Positions 6,470-6,609 of a stretch of DNA of 6,609 nucleotides are shown here, one piece after another. The DNA comes from Fidelibacterota bacterium (GTDB lineage: Bacteria > Fidelibacterota > UBA8477 > JABMPR01), in contig JAUVKO010000127.1 of the NCBI GenBank assembly GCA_030596225.1, positions 1-6,609 on the forward strand, written 5' to 3'. The notes below the pieces were generated by a model. The model did no database searches. It saw only the letters and a program-made list of their open reading frames with translations, and was not told the origin of the DNA. The first letter of the stretch is position 1, and every line of letters begins with the position of its first letter. Both the position numbers and the translations under genes were made by a program.

Positions 6470-6609
6470 ATGTGTGATACTTTTGTAGCCCTACCCTCTG
6501 TGACAATGGATGGAAGTATGATCTTTGGGAAGAACAGTGACAGAGAAGCTTCTGAGGTACAACTTTTAGAGCACCATCCGGAATGTCGACACGATCCGGG
6601 TGAATTAGT
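6470..6609 (+). CDS. N-terminal part of a C69-family dipeptidase (secernin/PepD-like), cut by window end
   Basis: The first 46 codons are visible and the frame stays open to base 6609. The opening MCDTFVALPSVTMDGSMIFG, followed by KNSDREASEVQ, matches the start of peptidase family C69 (formerly U34), which includes bacterial dipeptidase A and eukaryotic secernins: 'C-T--A----T-DGS-I-GKNSDR--NE-Q'. These are N-terminal nucleophile enzymes. Cys2 should become the catalytic N-terminal residue once Met1, or a short propeptide in some members, is removed; the Asn-Ser-Asp-Arg motif (25-28) is the family hallmark. The absence of a signal peptide suggests a cytoplasmic enzyme of the secernin-like branch. 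It is separated from the kinase-like gene by 217 nt of repeat-bearing spacer, so it is probably an independent unit, although it lies on the same strand. Length, substrate and completeness cannot be judged. Confidence 0.85.
   Translation, partial: MCDTFVALPSVTMDGSMIFGKNSDREASEVQLLEHHPECRHDPGEL

Overview
The window looks like part of a chromosome from an uncultured FCB-group bacterium (Marinimicrobia, Ignavibacteria or a similar lineage). This is inferred from a secreted beta-propeller protein ending in a YPNPF-type type IX secretion (T9SS-like) sorting domain, two adjacent PorV/PorQ-like outer-membrane barrel genes, moderate GC content, and dispersed repeats of kinds I remember from such genomes. 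No rRNA or other taxonomic marker is present, so the phylum is not settled.

All genes lie on the + strand. Bases 1-513 are the 3' end of a secreted or surface protein with an Ig-like beta-sandwich. It overlaps by 4 nt (ATGA) a signal-peptide protein with about seven propeller blades and a C-terminal sorting domain (510-2093). A 155-nt gap follows, mostly filled by a 79-bp imperfect palindromic repeat (2129-2207). Then come two PorV/PorQ-like outer-membrane proteins (2249-3199 and 3199-4029) joined by a TAATG overlap. These four genes form an envelope and secretion block.

The next two genes are cytoplasmic: a complete class III PLP-dependent aminotransferase-fold enzyme (4044-5336), then, after 1 nt, a 304-residue protein of no family I can name with certainty (5338-6252). 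The latter carries a recognisable protein-kinase/aminoglycoside-phosphotransferase residue skeleton. The tight coupling of a kinase-like protein to a class III PLP enzyme is the most interesting point in the window. It recalls the hydroxylysine-kinase/phospho-lyase pairing, although ordinary transamination remains possible.

A 217-nt spacer (6253-6469) holds degenerate dispersed-repeat fragments. The start of a C69/secernin-type dipeptidase gene (6470-6609, truncated by the window) follows, with its predicted catalytic Cys at position 2. Close spacing from base 1 to 6252 suggests one long transcription unit, possibly divided at the palindrome. The peptidase is probably transcribed separately. 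I found no tRNA, rRNA, CRISPR array, transposase or convincing rho-independent terminator.
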